A DNA stretch of 31,540 bases from positions 1 through 31,540 of the IMG/VR virus record IMGVR_UViG_3300046476_000278; one strand, written 5' to 3'. This document shows positions 29,108 to 31,540 of this stretch, in pieces. The position numbers and the translations under genes were made by a program. Source of the DNA: a virus. Under the pieces are notes generated by a model. That model was not told the origin of the DNA and ran no database searches. It was given only the letters and a program-made list of their open reading frames with translations. Numbering within the stretch: the stretch's first letter is position 1; each line of letters opens with the position of its first letter.

Positions 29108-30141
29108 TCGCAGAACGATTCGATGTGGTCGCATTGATGAGCGCTGATGCTGCGCAGTCCGCAGTAGCGGCGATCAATCGCCACTTGCAGCACGCACGCG
29201 CGCTCCTGGTCGATCTGTATGAGCAGCGCGGCTGGGTGGCGCTGGGGTATACGAGCTGGCGCGACTGCGTGCTGTCTGAGTTCGATGTGAGCGAGCGTGC
29301 GTTGTATCGCGCGCTGAGCGCCGGCCAGATCGAGCGCGCGATCCGAGGGGTTTTGCCAGATTCGGCAAAGATCGTACCCGAATCGCAGTTGCTTGCGCTC
29401 GCTGACTTGTCCCCAGCGGCGCAGCCGATCGCCTGGGAGATGGCCCAGCGGGCCGCGCGCGATCAGGGGGAGCGCTTGACCACGCGCCATATTGCGGCGG
29501 CCGCGCGCGATTACACGCCCGATGCCAGCCTTCCTGAACAGAAAACAGAGGCTATGACCGACCGACCAACGCGCTTTACAAGTGGCATGCGTTCGAGCGA
29601 TTCGAACGAATGGTTCACGCCTGAGCGAATCTTGGCGCCCGTGCGCGCGGTGCTGGGGGGGATCGATCTCGATCCATGCAGTAACGACATCGCGCAGCGC
29701 GACGTGCAGGCGCGGCGCTACTACACCGAGGCCGCTGATGGACTTGCCCAATCGTGGCAAAGTGACAATGTGTTTATGAATCCGCCCTATGGCCGCTCGA
29801 TCGGACAGTGGACAGATCGCCTCATCCGCGCCTACACGTCAGGCGAAACACGCGCGGCGCTGGCGCTGCTGCCAGGGCGCACGGATACCGACTGGTTTAC
29901 GCCGCTGTTTTGTTACCCGATCTGCTTTGTCCATGGGCGGTTGACCTTCAGCGGCTACACGGCGGGGGCGCCGTTCCCAAGCGTGGTAGTGTACTTCGGG
30001 GCCGATCTGGCGCGATTTACACATGCGTTCGCGCCGCTGGGGCCGATCATGCTGCCGTTTGGTGGGGACACGTATTCAGCGTATAATCCGCGCGACATAC
30101 GAACGCCCGGCCATGCTGCCCACACTTCAGTAACAGCATGA
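29104..30141 (+). CDS. ParB-like domain fused to phage N6-adenine DNA methyltransferase, 345 aa
   Basis: ATG 29104 overlaps the acidic gene's stop. Residues 1-140 look like a DUF3102/ParB-like helical domain: NRHLQHARALLVDLYEQRGW, SWRDCVLSEFDVSERALYRA, then HTH-like TTRHIAAAARDY. Residues 155-330 are a Dam-type phage methyltransferase (DNA_N6-adenine-mtase family): NEWFTPERIL, GIDLDPCSNDIAQRDVQARR, then FMNPPYG with the catalytic motif IV and PSVVVYFG. The SAM pocket residues are intact. The fusion would load the enzyme onto DNA. It probably protects phage DNA, possibly at GATC. It ends in AAHTSVTA inside RNA element copy 2. Confidence 0.85.
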   Translation: MIAERFDVVALMSADAAQSAVAAINRHLQHARALLVDLYEQRGWVALGYTSWRDCVLSEFDVSERALYRALSAGQIERAIRGVLPDSAKIVPESQLLALADLSPAAQPIAWEMAQRAARDQGERLTTRHIAAAARDYTPDASLPEQKTEAMTDRPTRFTSGMRSSDSNEWFTPERILAPVRAVLGGIDLDPCSNDIAQRDVQARRYYTEAADGLAQSWQSDNVFMNPPYGRSIGQWTDRLIRAYTSGETRAALALLPGRTDTDWFTPLFCYPICFVHGRLTFSGYTAGAPFPSVVVYFGADLARFTHAFAPLGPIMLPFGGDTYSAYNPRDIRTPGHAAHTSVTA

Positions 30142-30199
30142 TCGGGCGTTCGTATTGTGTTCGGCGCACTGCCTACCGACCAAGATAATCAGTGTGCCG
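30099..30199 (+). ncRNA. Structured RNA element, copy 2
   Basis: Stem 1 has an 11-pair outer helix (30099-30109 with 30143-30153) and a seven-pair inner helix (30112-30118 with 30134-30140) around CCCACACTTCAGTAA. The linker ATTGTGTT follows, then stem 2 (30162-30169 with 30192-30199, eight pairs with one G-U) around TGCCTACCGACCAAGATAAT. Compared with copy 1 the helix sequences differ but pairing is kept, while both loops and the linker are conserved. The methyltransferase stop sits in stem 1. Confidence 0.7.
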
Positions 30200-30490
30200 C
30201 CCTAGGCCATCGCCATCCTCGCATCGCTACGAAGGGACCAGGCCATCTATGATGTTTCCGTTGTGACACTGAACGTCACAACTCCGTTATTCCGAACTAT
30301 TCCGACGAACGGCGCTGAAGCCAGCGACCGAGCGCGCACGTTTAAAAGTGAATAGATTGTAACCGACCATTTGTGCTACACACGTTAACAGCGTGTAAGA
30401 CTTTGGCGCTTACGAGTCAGAACGGACATTCTGACTCGTAAGCTGCCTGACTGTGAACAGGTTGGTTGAAAGCGAGAGACGGGATTCCCA
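30200..30490. other. Non-coding region 3' of the integrase; possible attP
   Basis: No gene is seen. It contains two inverted repeats, GTTGTGAC/GTCACAAC around ACTGAAC and a 15-bp one at 30408-30443, plus a weak ACACG/CGTGT pair near 30380. Phage attachment sites usually adjoin the integrase and carry such repeats, so attP may lie here. The core cannot be defined without a bacterial junction. Confidence 0.35.
30408..30443. repeat. Perfect 15-bp inverted repeat
   Basis: GCTTACGAGTCAGAA and TTCTGACTCGTAAGC flank CGGACA between the convergent methyltransferase and integrase genes. No U tract follows, so it is an unlikely intrinsic terminator; integrase arm or core sites, or a bidirectional terminator, are possible. 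Confidence 0.55.
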
Positions 30491-31420
30491 CTAGTCGCCA
30501 AACCGGCTCGGCAGCCGGTTAATCGCGGCGCGCTGGCGCGCTGGGATGAGCGCGGTGTACCCTTCCGTGGTGCGAATATCCGCATGGCCCAGCGTGGCCT
30601 GCACCTCGCGGATGTCGGCGCCGCTGATCAGCAACTCGGTCGCGCAGCTGTGGCGCAATTTATGTGCCGAGATGCGTAGCCCCAGATCATTCAGCCAGCG
30701 CTCAAAAATCAGGCCGATCGATTTGTGACTGAGGCAGCGGCCGTCCGGGTGGCCGGCCACCGCGCCGCGCCGCTGCGCCTCCGGCGTGGTCGCCAGTTCA
30801 TCCACTACGCGCGGATGCAGCGGTACGATTCGCTCATAGCCGCCCTTGGCGGTTTCGCTGCGCACGATGAGCCGCGCATCGGCCAGATACACATCGTCCC
30901 AGACCAGGCCGGCGATCTCCGCCCGTCGCAACCCCGTGTAGAGCAGCACGATGACAATCCGCCGATTGCGCAGCCAGATTCTTCTGGCGCGCACATCCAG
31001 TACGGGCGGCGACATACTCAAGATCGTCTCAAGCTGGCGCAGCTGCTCTTGTTTGAGCGGGCGTGGCAGCCGCTTGCGGCGTTTGGGAAACTCCATATCC
31101 AGCGTCGGATCATCGGCGCGCAGATGGGTGCGGATGCAGAAGCGGCAGTAACTTCTGAGCGCCGATAAGTCCTTGCTGATCGTCGCCGCTGCGAGTTTCC
31201 GCCTACTCAGCTGGTAGCGCCCGATCGAGTCGGCGCTGATGTCGGCTACCTGCGCCTCCTCCCCTAACCACGCGGCGAACCGTCGCACCGCGCGCGCATA
31301 GGTGTCCACCGTCCGATCGCGGGTCTTCTTCGCCGCCAGGTACGCCGCGAAACTCGGCAGCGTGCCGGCGATCGCTGGCGACGCGGCCAGCCGAACCTCT
31401 GTTCTGGTCTCAACAGTCAC
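30491..31420 (-). CDS. int: Tyrosine recombinase (phage integrase), 309 aa
   Basis: GTG 31420 has GGAGG seven bases upstream. Residues about 22-110 form the SAM-like core-binding domain (PSFAAYLAAKKTRDRTVDTY, SADSIGRYQLSRRKLAAATI). The catalytic domain has all six positions: R165 in TGLRRAEI, K192 in the AKGG beta-hairpin, H253 and R256 in HKLRH, H279 in TLGHAD and Y288 in TEGYTAL. It is short, without a clear N-terminal arm-binding domain, like XerC/D-type phage integrases. It would integrate or excise the phage through attP, probably next to its 3' end; the HTH_17 protein could be the excisionase. Confidence 0.9.
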   Translation of the reverse strand: MTVETRTEVRLAASPAIAGTLPSFAAYLAAKKTRDRTVDTYARAVRRFAAWLGEEAQVADISADSIGRYQLSRRKLAAATISKDLSALRSYCRFCIRTHLRADDPTLDMEFPKRRKRLPRPLKQEQLRQLETILSMSPPVLDVRARRIWLRNRRIVIVLLYTGLRRAEIAGLVWDDVYLADARLIVRSETAKGGYERIVPLHPRVVDELATTPEAQRRGAVAGHPDGRCLSHKSIGLIFERWLNDLGLRISAHKLRHSCATELLISGADIREVQATLGHADIRTTEGYTALIPARQRAAINRLPSRFGD

Positions 31421-31479
31421 AACACTTCCTCCCCACGATGCGCCGATCTGGCGCTCATGGCAACAACGTCACACAGCGG

Positions 31480-31516
31480 GCGATTGCGCAATGCGGACGC
31501 GGCAAAGCGCAATCGC
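31480..31516. repeat. 10-bp inverted repeat upstream of the integrase
   Basis: GCGATTGCGC (31480-31489) and GCGCAATCGC (31507-31516) surround 17 bases, about 60 bases before the integrase GTG. No sigma70 boxes are clear. It may be an operator or a weak hairpin; nothing more can be said at the window edge. Confidence 0.35.
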
Positions 31517-31540
31517 GCGGGGTGTGCCCGCGTGAAAGGA

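Overview
The window is most of the genome of a temperate tailed phage or prophage (siphovirus-like, HK97-type head). It has high GC and tightly packed genes whose starts and stops often overlap by four bases (ATGA, GTGA). It carries a tyrosine integrase, both terminase subunits, portal, maturation protease, major capsid protein, head-tail adaptors, tail tube, tail chaperone and the start of a tape-measure gene. No ordinary host gene is visible. The host cannot be fixed from sequence; the composition and the MmeI-type enzyme would suit a Chloroflexota or similar high-GC bacterium, but that is a guess.

Layout. From 21293 down to 1, all on the minus strand, runs one long late operon. In order of transcription it holds a coiled-coil protein, a small HTH protein, an amidase endolysin with three tiny membrane proteins (lysis cassette), TerS, TerL, portal, a minor head protein, an HK97 gp10-like protein and three small proteins. 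An intrinsic terminator and a palindrome follow, then an 825-residue protease-scaffold fusion, the major capsid protein and a small protein. Next comes a sugar island (three glycosyltransferase-like proteins, a SAM methyltransferase, a GHMP kinase, a GmhA-like SIS isomerase), then a DUF1360-like membrane protein, a LamG protein, a 30-residue membrane peptide, two connector-like proteins, a tail tube with a beta-propeller, a frameshifted tail chaperone and the 5' end of the tape measure gene.

21294-25500 is a cargo block: a 119-residue unknown protein and a one-chain MmeI-like restriction-modification enzyme, with GGTTCTC/GAGAACC hairpins at either side. 25509-28480 (minus) is the early leftward operon: a zinc-binding SWIM-like protein, HNH and GIY-YIG nucleases, a small unknown, a 38-residue zinc-knuckle protein and a Rad52/DdrA-like annealase. 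Two near-consensus sigma70 promoters diverge from 28520-28606 around an 18-bp inverted repeat. The rightward operon holds an excisionase-type HTH protein, a 46-residue very acidic protein and a ParB-like/N6-adenine methyltransferase fusion. The integrase (minus) closes the window.

The most unusual signal is a pair of structured elements (about 28849-28944 and 30099-30199). Each overlaps the 3' end of a rightward gene and folds into two stem-loops, with conserved loops and base changes that preserve pairing between copies. This looks like an undescribed, or at least unassigned, phage RNA element. Other strong leads are a capsid/protease shared N-terminal motif, a start-codon-less tail chaperone extension, the heptose/glycosyl island inside the structural operon, and a recurring GTATAATCCT operator.
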